From an uncultured Lentisphaeria bacterium (GTDB taxonomy: Bacteria > Verrucomicrobiota > Lentisphaeria > Victivallales > Victivallaceae), in the NCBI GenBank assembly GCA_949282965.1, contig CASDQW010000018.1, forward strand, positions 1 through 43,115: DNA of 43,115 bases, given 5' to 3'. A model generated the notes under the pieces. The model was not told the DNA's origin and did not search any database. It worked only from the letters and a program-made list of their open reading frames with translations. This document shows, piece after piece, positions 7,702-15,909 of the stretch (position 1 is the stretch's first letter; each line of letters starts with the position of its first letter). The translations under genes were made by a program, and so were the position numbers.

Positions 7702-8169
7702 ATGGAATCATTGCGTCGAATCATTACGAAATCCATCGGTCTGCCGGCGTTGCTGCTGTTGCTGGTGCTCGGCGGGCTGGTTGTTCTTGCTCTTCCGGCC
7801 GGGGCGCCGGCCCATATCTCCTGCGACCGTTCCGGCACCGCTGTCGTCCCGGACCGGACCGGACTTAACGCCACCGCCCCCGAAGAAACACCGCAGGCCG
7901 CGGAAACTTTTGCCGGCCGCGCCCGACTGGAACGCGGGACACTACGGCAAAATACCGCTTGGGAGCAGCGCTCCTCCGGCACGACCGGAAAATGTCCGCG
8001 CCCCCTCCCCCGCATACCGGTCGCCGCGGTACCGGATACTCCGCAGTTGCGGTACCAATGGCAATGTTTCCGCCGCTATGCTTTGCATTGCGGTATTCCG
8101 ACTTATCTGCAGGAATTTCTGGCCGACCACCAGGTGGTGCGCGCCGGACCGGGCACCCCCCGCGCCTGA
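7702..8169 (+). CDS. membrane-anchored hypothetical protein, possibly frameshifted
   Basis: A 155-residue protein with one N-terminal membrane segment (residues about 13-33, SIGLPALLLLLVLGGLVVLAL) and a Pro/Arg-rich extracytoplasmic part; no family recognised. Near the C-terminus is a denser block (LRYQWQCFRRYALHCGIPTYLQEFLADH). The frame ends eight bases after the start of a run of six C (8156-8161). One extra C, or a -1 ribosomal shift there, would continue in a frame open to 8369. That frame reads as plausible protein (LTPHPERETFFFLFLPDRHVPDD...) and overlaps the next gene start by 26 bases. The gene may therefore be longer than shown, a frameshifted pseudogene, or a frameshift-regulated gene. 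Transcribed from the promoter at 7667-7695. Confidence 0.5.
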   Translation: MESLRRIITKSIGLPALLLLLVLGGLVVLALPAGAPAHISCDRSGTAVVPDRTGLNATAPEETPQAAETFAGRARLERGTLRQNTAWEQRSSGTTGKCPRPLPRIPVAAVPDTPQLRYQWQCFRRYALHCGIPTYLQEFLADHQVVRAGPGTPRA

Positions 8170-8343
8170 CGCCGCACCCCGAACGGGAAACATTCTTTTT
8201 CTTGTTCCTTCCTGATCGCCATGTGCCGGATGACCGTCTTCCGGCGGGCGAATCGCGCGGCGTCAATCGGCATGATTCTGTGCCGCCGCCGATTGCTGCG
8301 ACGGCAAATCCCATCATGTGCAAAACCAAGCAGGAGTGTTCCC

Positions 8344-8547
8344 ATGCAGGAGCCTGGAGCATTGATTGATTGTTTCCTGTCGTTCGCCCCGCTTGCCGCC
8401 GCCGTTTGGGCGGCTGCGGGAGCGTTTTTCGCCGCGTCTGCGCAGTTGCGCCGCCTGAATCCGGTACCGGTCCCGATTGACTGTGCCGAAAATAGAATCA
8501 CCATTGCCGCCGCCGTGGCACTGATCCATCCGGGAGGGTTGAAATGA
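8344..8547 (+). CDS. small membrane protein coupled to the DUF368 gene
   Basis: A 67-residue open frame, MQEPGALIDCFLSFAPLA..., with one membrane segment (residues about 13-35, Ala-rich and hydrophobic) and a short tail ending PGGLK. AGGAG lies 8 bases upstream of the ATG. Its TGA overlaps the ATG of the next gene (ATGA), an arrangement that usually means translational coupling. No family is recognised. A true start further upstream at 8221 is open but gives an Arg-rich N-terminus without a ribosome site. It could be a partner of the lipid-carrier translocase or only a coupling leader frame. Confidence 0.45.
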   Translation: MQEPGALIDCFLSFAPLAAAVWAAAGAFFAASAQLRRLNPVPVPIDCAENRITIAAAVALIHPGGLK

Positions 8548-9488
8548 ATATTGTTGACGACCGCGGCATCCGTCCGGCGCTGCGCTACGCCGTGTTCGGC
8601 TTTCTGATGGGCACGGCCAACGTGATTCCCGGCGTGTCCGGGGGCACGGTGGCCTTCGTGCTGGGTTTCTATCAGAAGCTGATCGAAGCCCTTAAAACAC
8701 TGGCGGAGAAAAAAACCTGGATGCTGTTCTGCACCGGTAGATTCCGGGAATTCTTCGATCTGGTGCCATGGCGTTTTCTGGCGGCGCTGGGCGGCGGCAT
8801 GGCGCTGGCGGTGCTGACGTTGGCCAAGGTGATGGAAAAACTGCTCACCACCTACGAAAGCTATACCTTCTCCTTTTTCATCGGCCTGATTCTCGCCTCG
8901 GTCCTGCTGTGCATCCGGATGGTGTCGCGCTGGCACGCCGACGCGGTCGTCGGATTGCTGCTCGGTACCGGCGTCGGGTATCTGGTCATCCGGCTGGTGC
9001 CGACTTCGACACCGGACAGCTGGTGGTGTCTGATGCTGTGCGGAGCCATCGCCATTTCCGCCATGATTCTGCCGGGAATTTCCGGCTCCTTCGTGCTGCT
9101 TTTGCTCGGCCAGTACTACACGGTGCTGCGGGCGATCACCTGGGAGGGATTTGAACTGCGGGTGATCTTCTGGTTCGGCCTGGGATGCCTGGCCGGGCTC
9201 GGCTCCATCGCTCATCTGCTCAGCTGGCTCTTCCGCCGCTTCCGGGATATGACGACGGCGGTGATGATCGGCTTCATGCTCGGATCGCTGATCCGGCTGT
9301 GGCCGTGGCAGCAGGTCGTCGACTCAGTCACGGTCGGCGAGGAACTCCGGGTGCTGGCCAGCCGGATGGTCTTTCCGGATCAGTACGGGATGGAATTCTG
9401 GTGCTGTTTGCTGCTGATGGCAGCGGGAGCCGGAATCACCGCCGGAATCGAACTGCTGGCACGCCGACACGGCGGGACCGCGTCCTGA
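8544..9488 (+). CDS. popT: DUF368 (PopT family) undecaprenyl-phosphate translocase
   Basis: A 314-residue polytopic membrane protein of the DUF368 family. Members were recently shown to be undecaprenyl-phosphate translocases that return the used lipid carrier to the cytoplasmic side for peptidoglycan and other envelope polymer synthesis. The sequence shows the two family re-entrant motifs in order: GTANVIPGVSGGTVAFVLG (residues 17-35) and ISAMILPGISGSFVLLLLGQYY (about 170-190), with about eight further membrane segments. AGGG lies 6-7 bases before the ATG, which overlaps the stop of a 67-codon gene. SecDF follows 71 bp later on the same strand, so the two may share a transcript. The family call is sure; the exact substrate rests on the family. 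Confidence 0.9.
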   Translation: MNIVDDRGIRPALRYAVFGFLMGTANVIPGVSGGTVAFVLGFYQKLIEALKTLAEKKTWMLFCTGRFREFFDLVPWRFLAALGGGMALAVLTLAKVMEKLLTTYESYTFSFFIGLILASVLLCIRMVSRWHADAVVGLLLGTGVGYLVIRLVPTSTPDSWWCLMLCGAIAISAMILPGISGSFVLLLLGQYYTVLRAITWEGFELRVIFWFGLGCLAGLGSIAHLLSWLFRRFRDMTTAVMIGFMLGSLIRLWPWQQVVDSVTVGEELRVLASRMVFPDQYGMEFWCCLLLMAAGAGITAGIELLARRHGGTAS

Positions 9489-9559
9489 ATCTCAAGGACA
9501 GCGCGGCGTTCTCTCAGACGGAACGCCGTGCCGAATCGTATGTTTAAGGAATTTTCATC

Positions 9560-12097
9560 ATGAATCAGCAATATTTGAAACTGCGCACCGCGATCGTGGT
9601 CGTGGTGATCGCGATTTTCGGACTTTCCATTCACCCGCTGACCCCGCGCGACTTCTACCAGACGTTCCGGGAGACGCTTAAAAACGCCGACGACCCGACC
9701 GCCGCCGCATTGATTGAAGACGCCCGGGAGCGTCAGGCCGAACGTCCCGACAGCTATCCCTCGGTGGCCCTGCTGGAAGCCGCGGACAGCGCCGGGGTCG
9801 AATTGAAAAATCTGGTGGACGGCACGGATCTTGCCGACAACAGCGACGTCATCGCCCTGATCCGGAAAAAAGCCGCCAGCTCCATCCGGTTGGGACTCGA
9901 CCTCAACGGCGGCGTGGAATTCCTGCTGGAGCTGGAGCCGGACGAAGAATTTCTGGCCCGCTTTGCGCCCGGAGCCAGCCGGACCGATCGCGAAGAACTG
10001 GAACAACGCATGTCCACCGACTTCGCCCGTTACCGCGATCTGGCCATGGAAAGTTTGCGCAAGCGCCTCGAAACCCAGAACATCTTCGAATCCGAAATCA
10101 CCCCGTTCGGCGCCCGGGGACTCGCCCTCCGCGCCCCCATCGTCTCCAAGGATGAAAAGGACAAACTCCAGAAACTGATCCGGATGAGCTGCAAACTGCA
10201 GTTCCGTCTGGTTCATCCGGACAATCAGGCGCTGCAGCTCCGTGCCGCCGCCGATCCGGCCGGCTTCGTGCCTCCCGCCGGTTACGACCTGATGCGCGAA
10301 GTTTCCCGGGACGGCAAAGACCGCACCGACCGGAATTTCAATCTGGTTTCCCGCAAGGTGGAGATGGACGGCCGCGACATTGCCGAAGCCATGGTCGTCC
10401 GGGATGAATTCGGACAGACCAAAATCGCACTGCGTTTCAACAGCACCGGCGGCGAACGCTTCGCCAAAGTCACCGCCGACAACGTCGGACGCCAGCTGGC
10501 GATCGTGCTGGACGGAAAACTCTATTGCGCACCGGTCATTCAGGGGGCCATCGGCGGCGGCCGGGCGGAAATCTCCGGAGACTTCTCCCGTGAAGAGGCC
10601 CAGAACATTGCCGACGCGCTGAGCAGCGGCAGTTTCCCCTTCCGGATCAACATCACCGCCGTCTACGACACCGCCCCGACGCTGGGCGCGGACAATGTCA
10701 GCAACGGCATCTGGGCCGGACTGCTGGCCTTGGCGCTGCTGGCGGCGTTCATGTGCATTTATTACTTCCGCGCGGGGCTGATCGCGATGATCGCACTGGG
10801 CGTCAACGTGGTGCTGATCCTCGGCGCCATGGCGGCCACCGGGGCGACGCTGACCATGCCGGGGATTGCCGGGATCATCCTGACCATGGGGATGGCGGTG
10901 GATGCCAACGTGCTGATCTTCGAACGCATCCGGGAAGAGCTTACTGCGGGCAAGAATCTGCGCACGGCGGTGTCGCTGGGATACGACAAAGCCTTTTCCG
11001 CGGTTTTTGACGGCAACATCACCACCCTGCTGATCGGTTTGATCCTGATGTACTTCGGCACCGGACCGGTCAAGGGATTCGCGGTCAGTTTGTCGATCGG
11101 GATTCTGAGCAGTCTGTTCACGGCGCTGTTCATGACCCGGCTGATTTTCGACTATGCGCTGCGCTACCGGAACTGGCAGACGCTGAAAATGTGCCGCTTC
11201 TTCCAGAATCCCCAGATCAACTTCCTGAAACAGGCGCCCAGGGCATTTCTGCTTTCCGGAGTGATGCTGCTGGCCAGCTTCGCCGTCTTCTTCGTCAAAG
11301 GCGAGAACATGCTGGGCGTGGAATTCACCGGCGGTACGCTGCTCTCCTATCACTACCAGGAAAACGCCCCCGTCGCCACACTGGAAAAAGCCTTGAACGA
11401 CGCCGGCATCCACGGACGCATCAGCTATAAAAGCAATGCTTCCGTCGCCGACAACCGCAAACTCGAAGTTCTCATCCGCCGCGGCGGACAGGGTTCCCTT
11501 GCCGCAGAAAACCTCAATGCCGGCGTTGCCGAAATTCTCAATCGCGCCGCTCCGGAACTGCAGCTCGCCGACGGCCAATCCACCGTGGTCGGCGGCATGG
11601 TCGGGCGGGAGATGAGCCGGTCGGCGGCGGTGGCCATTCTGCTGGCATTCGCGGGCATCTGCGTCTACGTCTCGCTACGCTATGAATTTTCCTATGCGGT
11701 GGCGGGCGTCCTGGCACTGCTCCACGACGTCATCATTTCGCTGGGAATCTTCATCCTGATGGGGCGGGAGCTGTCGCTGTCGGTTGTGGCGGCGCTGCTG
11801 ACCATCATCGGGTACTCGATCAACGACACCATCGTGATCTTCGACCGGATCCGTGAGGATCGCCGACTGATGCCGGGACGCGATTACCGGGAAATCATCA
11901 ATCTGAGCATCAACCGGACCTTGAGCCGGACAATCCTGACCAGTCTGACCACCTTCCTGGTGGTGGTTACGATGTTCTTCTTCGGAGGCATCGCGATCAA
12001 CGACTTCGTCCTGGTCATGATGCTGGGAATCATCATCGGTACTTACTCGTCGATTTTCATCGCCAGCCCGATCGTGCTGGCCTGGCATCGCAAGTAA
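9560..12097 (+). CDS. secDF: fused protein translocase subunit SecDF
   Basis: An 845-residue fusion of SecD and SecF, the proton-driven auxiliary complex that pulls exported proteins from the SecYEG channel on the outer side of the inner membrane. The SecD half shows the first membrane helix (residues about 9-25), GLDLNGGVEFLLEL, the large periplasmic domain and the six-helix bundle with VDANVLIFERIREE. The SecF half begins near residue 555 with its own first helix, VEFTGGTLL and, later, SINDTIVIFDRIRED. The two Asp-containing membrane motifs (VDAN, SIND) are the proposed proton path. Both halves are complete. AAGGA lies 9 bases before the ATG. A bidirectional terminator follows the stop by 13 bases. 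Confidence 0.97.
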   Translation: MNQQYLKLRTAIVVVVIAIFGLSIHPLTPRDFYQTFRETLKNADDPTAAALIEDARERQAERPDSYPSVALLEAADSAGVELKNLVDGTDLADNSDVIALIRKKAASSIRLGLDLNGGVEFLLELEPDEEFLARFAPGASRTDREELEQRMSTDFARYRDLAMESLRKRLETQNIFESEITPFGARGLALRAPIVSKDEKDKLQKLIRMSCKLQFRLVHPDNQALQLRAAADPAGFVPPAGYDLMREVSRDGKDRTDRNFNLVSRKVEMDGRDIAEAMVVRDEFGQTKIALRFNSTGGERFAKVTADNVGRQLAIVLDGKLYCAPVIQGAIGGGRAEISGDFSREEAQNIADALSSGSFPFRINITAVYDTAPTLGADNVSNGIWAGLLALALLAAFMCIYYFRAGLIAMIALGVNVVLILGAMAATGATLTMPGIAGIILTMGMAVDANVLIFERIREELTAGKNLRTAVSLGYDKAFSAVFDGNITTLLIGLILMYFGTGPVKGFAVSLSIGILSSLFTALFMTRLIFDYALRYRNWQTLKMCRFFQNPQINFLKQAPRAFLLSGVMLLASFAVFFVKGENMLGVEFTGGTLLSYHYQENAPVATLEKALNDAGIHGRISYKSNASVADNRKLEVLIRRGGQGSLAAENLNAGVAEILNRAAPELQLADGQSTVVGGMVGREMSRSAAVAILLAFAGICVYVSLRYEFSYAVAGVLALLHDVIISLGIFILMGRELSLSVVAALLTIIGYSINDTIVIFDRIREDRRLMPGRDYREIINLSINRTLSRTILTSLTTFLVVVTMFFFGGIAINDFVLVMMLGIIIGTYSSIFIASPIVLAWHRK

Positions 12098-12110
12098 GCA
12101 ATCTCCATGA

Positions 12111-12150
12111 AAAACGCCCCCGTGGACGAAACGATCCGCGGGGGCGTTTT
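12111..12150. terminator. bidirectional terminator between convergent genes
   Basis: AAAACGCCCCCG (12111-12122) is perfectly repeated inverted at 12139-12150 (CGGGGGCGTTTT), giving a 12-bp stem with a 16-base loop. The A/T ends supply a T-run for either strand. It separates secDF (plus) from the membrane-fusion protein gene (minus, ends at 12169). Confidence 0.88.
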
Positions 12151-12168
12151 CAAATCCGTTCCAGACCG

Positions 12169-13788
12169 CTACGGCGCCGGATCACCGGAAACAGGACGAC
12201 ATTCGTACCACTGCGCCAGTTCCGTCGGCGCAAGTCGCACCACTTCGGCCTGCCGCAGCACCGCCGGCGTCGCGTCTTCGAAATTTCCGGAGTCGGACAT
12301 CACCAGCCGGGCCCCGTCATGAAGTTCCGGCGCTTCAGCCAGGACGTATTCACGCATTTCGCCGGTCAGCGCCACCGGCACCGGAGTCAAGGCGTCACCC
12401 TTCCAGAGCAACACTTCAAACATCCCGGTCCGCACATTTCTCTTCAAGGCCGTGCGCGGCACCGGAAACAGATGCCGGTCAAAACTGCGGGACAACACCA
12501 CATTCACCTGCTCCCCGCGCCGGAACAGCCTCCGGAAAGCCCGGAATACCACCCGGTCCCCCGATTTAACCGTATCCGGCACCTGCGCCGCCAGCAGGTC
12601 ATAGGGCGCCAGTTCCCCGACCGCCTCAATGCCGCGCAACCGGTAAATGCCTTCATGAAATTCCAGATCCAGCCCCTTGACCCGCACCTTTTCCAGCACC
12701 GCCTCCCGGGGAATCGGCCGCCCTGCCGTAAAGGCGTTCGCGCCCCGGAGCCGCCAGACGAAATCCCCCTCCGCATCGTGCCGCACAGCCTCCGGTTTCA
12801 CCCATAGTGGAGCCAGGGACTGATTTGACGGCACCGCCTCAAAAACAAAACTGAGCTCGTCCACTTCCGGCAAATTTTTCTGCTCCGCACTCAGTTCGCC
12901 CACCGGAATCCGCGGATTGTCCACATAACAGGTTAAAGTTCCGGTCCCGACGTTCGAACTCTCAAACCAGGCGACCACCGGACGGACCGCGCCTTCCGGA
13001 TACACCAGAACCTGTGTGGTCGGATCCAGCTGCCGCGTCACGTATTCCGGCAGCTTCACCGTGATTTTCATCGCCTCCACGAGAGCGATTTTCATCACCG
13101 CCTGCGCCACGTCGGCGACTGTGCCCGCGGACAGATACACCTCCTCGACCACACACGGAAACGGCGCGCGGCTGAAGCACCCTTCATACACCCGCCGGGC
13201 CCGCGCCAGTTCGGATTCCGCCGCAAGCCGGCTGTAGCCGGCACTTTCATAAGCGGTTTTGGATTCGAGAAACTGCCGGGAACTGACTGCGCCGCGTTCA
13301 TGCAGTTTCCGATCCCGCTCGTAATTCTCGGTCTTCTCCTGCATCTGCAGGGTGATTTCGTTCAATTTAGCCTCGGCGATCCGCAATTCGCTCAGCGGAA
13401 TTTCCGTATCCTGCCGCGCCAGCAGTTCGCCCTTGCGGACCACTTCTCCGTTCAGCTTGAAAATTTCGCTTTTCGCCGGCATGCCGACCCCCCGGACGTA
13501 GGCGAGGCGACCGGCCGCTTCAAAAGCGATCGTTGTCGTTTTCGCATACTCCACCATGCCGTCATACACCGCCGCGTCCGGCCGCTGTCCGGTCAATTCA
13601 AACACCCGGAACGGCACCGCAGCCGGCGCAGAGCTTGAACCGTCACGCCCTCCCGCCTCCCCGCCGGAAGCCACCTCCGGGGGCGCCCCCCACACCGCGG
13701 CACTCATCCCCGCCCACAACCACACCGTCGCCAGCAATGCCGGCGCCATCCGTCTTCTTCCCCGTCTCCGATTGAACTTCCGGTCCAT
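12169..13788 (-). CDS. HlyD/RND-type membrane fusion (periplasmic adaptor) protein
   Basis: A 539-residue exported protein of the membrane-fusion family, which links inner-membrane pumps to the outer membrane. After an Arg-rich start and signal peptide (to about residue 34) the order is family-like. It runs from a first barrel-sandwich half (AAGRLAYVRGVG, VVRKGELLARQD) through a helical hairpin of about 80 residues (LRIAEAKLNEITLQMQEK; LESKTAYESAGYSRLAAESELARARRVYE) to the second half (SRAPFPCVVEEVYLSAGTV) and a beta-barrel domain. The ATG at 13788 is chosen for its GGAGG site 8-9 bases upstream; an upstream ATG lacks one. It is last in a minus-strand gene run, 97 bp after trxB. No pump or outer-membrane channel gene is present in the window, so its partner is unknown. 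Confidence 0.8.
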   Translation of the reverse strand: MDRKFNRRRGRRRMAPALLATVWLWAGMSAAVWGAPPEVASGGEAGGRDGSSSAPAAVPFRVFELTGQRPDAAVYDGMVEYAKTTTIAFEAAGRLAYVRGVGMPAKSEIFKLNGEVVRKGELLARQDTEIPLSELRIAEAKLNEITLQMQEKTENYERDRKLHERGAVSSRQFLESKTAYESAGYSRLAAESELARARRVYEGCFSRAPFPCVVEEVYLSAGTVADVAQAVMKIALVEAMKITVKLPEYVTRQLDPTTQVLVYPEGAVRPVVAWFESSNVGTGTLTCYVDNPRIPVGELSAEQKNLPEVDELSFVFEAVPSNQSLAPLWVKPEAVRHDAEGDFVWRLRGANAFTAGRPIPREAVLEKVRVKGLDLEFHEGIYRLRGIEAVGELAPYDLLAAQVPDTVKSGDRVVFRAFRRLFRRGEQVNVVLSRSFDRHLFPVPRTALKRNVRTGMFEVLLWKGDALTPVPVALTGEMREYVLAEAPELHDGARLVMSDSGNFEDATPAVLRQAEVVRLAPTELAQWYECRPVSGDPAP

Positions 13789-13885
13789 CTCAGCACACCT
13801 CCATAAGAAAACCGCGGCATTTTTCCGCATTGCTCCGGCTCCCCCATCCCCTGCTCGCGGCAGGCGGGCGGGGGAAAGCGACTAT

Positions 13886-14809
13886 TTATTGCACCAGATA
13901 CCGTTCCGCGTCGATGGCGGCGCGGCATCCCATTCCGGCGGCGGTAATCGCCTGCCGGTACACGTGATCCGCACAATCCCCGGCCGCGAAAACCCCCCGG
14001 AGACTGGTCCGGGAAGATTGCTCGAACAACCGGATGAATCCCTGCTCATCCAGGTCCAGCACGCCTTTGAACAAGGTCGTGTTCGGCACATGGCCGAGTG
14101 CCGCGAAATAGCCGCGGCAGTCAATCCGGCTCTCCGCTCCGGTTACCACATTGCGCACCCGCACGCCGTCCAGTTCCTTGTCGCCGGTAATTTCCTCGAC
14201 CACGCTGTCCCAGACCACTTCGATCTTCGGATTGGCCAGAACCCGCTCGGCCATGATTTTCGAGGCCCGCAGCTCATGCCGCCGGTGAATCAAATATACT
14301 TTGCTCGCAAAACGGGTGAGAAACGTCGCCTCCTCCGCCGCCGAGTCCCCCCCTCCTACCACCACCACCGGTACGTCCCGGAAAAAGGCGCCGTCGCAGG
14401 TCGCACAGGCGGAAACCCCGCGATTCCGGAATTTCTCCTCGGACGGCAACCCCAGATAACGCGGCGCGGCGCCGGTGCTGACAATCAGGGCCTCCGCTTC
14501 AAATTCGCGGCCGTCCGCCAACCGGATCCGCTGCGGACCGCCGTCGGAAAGCGCCACCGAATCCACCTTGTCATACTCCACCCGGGCGCCGAAGCGTTCC
14601 GCCTGCTGCTGCATCCGGCTCATCAGCTCAAACCCGTTAATACCGTCCGGAAATCCGGGAAAGTTCTCCACCTCGCTGGTCTGAGTCAACAGTCCGCCCG
14701 GCATTTCGCCGGCAAACAGCAGCGGTTTCAATTCCGCCCGCGCGGCGTAAACCGCCGCGGTCAGTCCCGCCGGACCACTGCCGATGATGGTCAATCGTTC
14801 CTTTTCCAT
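13886..14809 (-). CDS. trxB: thioredoxin reductase
   Basis: A 307-residue flavoprotein that passes electrons from NADPH to thioredoxin. The FAD site is IIGSGPAGLTAAVYAAR (residues 8-24). The redox pair is CATC at 135-138. The NADPH fold is VVVVGGGDSAAEEA with HRRHELRASK (175-184), the basic motif that selects NADPH. The second FAD motif is GVFAAGDCAD near the C-terminus. Length and domain order are normal. The internal ATG at 14809 is chosen because AGGA lies 8 bases before it; the ATG nine bases upstream would place that site inside the start codon. It lies 18 bp after the nitrilase-like gene, so it belongs to the same operon. No thioredoxin gene is adjacent. Confidence 0.95.
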   Translation of the reverse strand: MEKERLTIIGSGPAGLTAAVYAARAELKPLLFAGEMPGGLLTQTSEVENFPGFPDGINGFELMSRMQQQAERFGARVEYDKVDSVALSDGGPQRIRLADGREFEAEALIVSTGAAPRYLGLPSEEKFRNRGVSACATCDGAFFRDVPVVVVGGGDSAAEEATFLTRFASKVYLIHRRHELRASKIMAERVLANPKIEVVWDSVVEEITGDKELDGVRVRNVVTGAESRIDCRGYFAALGHVPNTTLFKGVLDLDEQGFIRLFEQSSRTSLRGVFAAGDCADHVYRQAITAAGMGCRAAIDAERYLVQ

Positions 14810-14827
14810 GCAATTCATCCTGTCTCT

Positions 14828-15886
14828 TTATGGTTGCCGCCGCAACGCCTCTTCCCGCGCCGCGGCACTGCGTTGATAGTAATCGTCCCACCGCTCGATG
14901 GAAAACTCCCGGAGCACATCCTCCACCTTCAAGCCCGGCCGTTCCGCCGTCAGCAGCACCGCGCCGAGATTGCCGGGATCGGAAACGGTGATGTCCGTTC
15001 CGTAACGGTCGACCGCCGCCTGCAGCTTCGCCCAGTTGCCGTCCAGATGCACCACCGCGCAGTTGGTGTTGATCGAGGTGGTGAACTTGCGAAAGTAGCA
15101 GGTGGACTTCTTGAGCACCTCTCCCACCGGAGACACCACCGTCGACTCCAGCACACCGATCGCGGCCCCGAGGAAATGCGCCCGGCAGCGATACGCCCAG
15201 TACCCCTGCATCAAACCGCCGTGGTAATAGGAGGAGAACGCCAGAATGTCCGGCTTCTTCGCGGCATAACGCTCCAGAAGTTCATCAAAATTGAGGTCGA
15301 AGCAGATGATCATCCCGATCGTGCCGAAGTCGGTTTCAAACACCGGTGCCTCCGCTCCGGGCCTGGTACCGAACGCCATGTCGCCGATGGTCGGATAATT
15401 CTTGTCGTAAATCCCGACCACCTCTCCGTCCCGACCGATCAGGTACGAACAGTTCGCGTACCCCCCTCCGGGCAGATCCCGGTAGGCGCCGTAGATCAGG
15501 TAGCAGCGGTGTTTTTTCGCAGTCGCGCGGAAAAAATCCAGCACCCGGTCGCCGCGCGTTTTCAGGTAATCGCGCATCTGCTCCTGGGACATCCCCCGGA
15601 AGACGTCGCAGAGTTCCGGCAGCACCACCAGGTCCGGCCGGTTGCCCCATTCCGAGGCCATCTCCTTTTCCCAATAGGCGATGACCCGCTCCGCCGTCGG
15701 CGTTTCGCCTGGCGGCAGCTCCGGCAGCTCCGAACCGATGACACTGACGGTAATACGACGACGTTCCATCTTCACCTCCGCCTTCTCCGGTTTATCCGGC
15801 GCCTTCTCCGCGCCCGGCGCTCCGGCGCCGATCAACAGAGACAGTGCGGCGATTCCTCCCATTGCGATACGACCCGGTCGGTTCAT
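14828..15886 (-). CDS. exported nitrilase-superfamily (carbon-nitrogen hydrolase) protein
   Basis: A 352-residue protein with the nitrilase fold and an N-terminal signal peptide (cleavage probably after residue 26, GAPGA). The catalytic triad is visible: Glu91 in VVLPELCD, Lys162 in IYDKNYPT and Cys195 in MIICFDLNF. Such enzymes hydrolyse non-peptide C-N bonds (amides, nitriles, carbamoyl groups) or transfer acyl groups; the substrate cannot be read from the sequence. Most relatives are cytoplasmic, so export is unusual and points to a periplasmic or secreted amide substrate. AAGGAG lies 10 bases before the ATG. It is 23 bp after the sugar epimerase gene and 18 bp before trxB, all in one operon. 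A role in glycan or amino-sugar breakdown with the epimerase is inference. Confidence 0.85.
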   Translation of the reverse strand: MNRPGRIAMGGIAALSLLIGAGAPGAEKAPDKPEKAEVKMERRRITVSVIGSELPELPPGETPTAERVIAYWEKEMASEWGNRPDLVVLPELCDVFRGMSQEQMRDYLKTRGDRVLDFFRATAKKHRCYLIYGAYRDLPGGGYANCSYLIGRDGEVVGIYDKNYPTIGDMAFGTRPGAEAPVFETDFGTIGMIICFDLNFDELLERYAAKKPDILAFSSYYHGGLMQGYWAYRCRAHFLGAAIGVLESTVVSPVGEVLKKSTCYFRKFTTSINTNCAVVHLDGNWAKLQAAVDRYGTDITVSDPGNLGAVLLTAERPGLKVEDVLREFSIERWDDYYQRSAAAREEALRRQP

Positions 15887-15909
15887 GTTGCGTGGACTCC
15901 TTTGGGGTT

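Noticed and set aside
9380..11578. 732-codon open frame on the minus strand
   Set aside because: Lies opposite secDF; it is a GC-rich shadow frame with His/Gln/Asp-biased composition and no domain.
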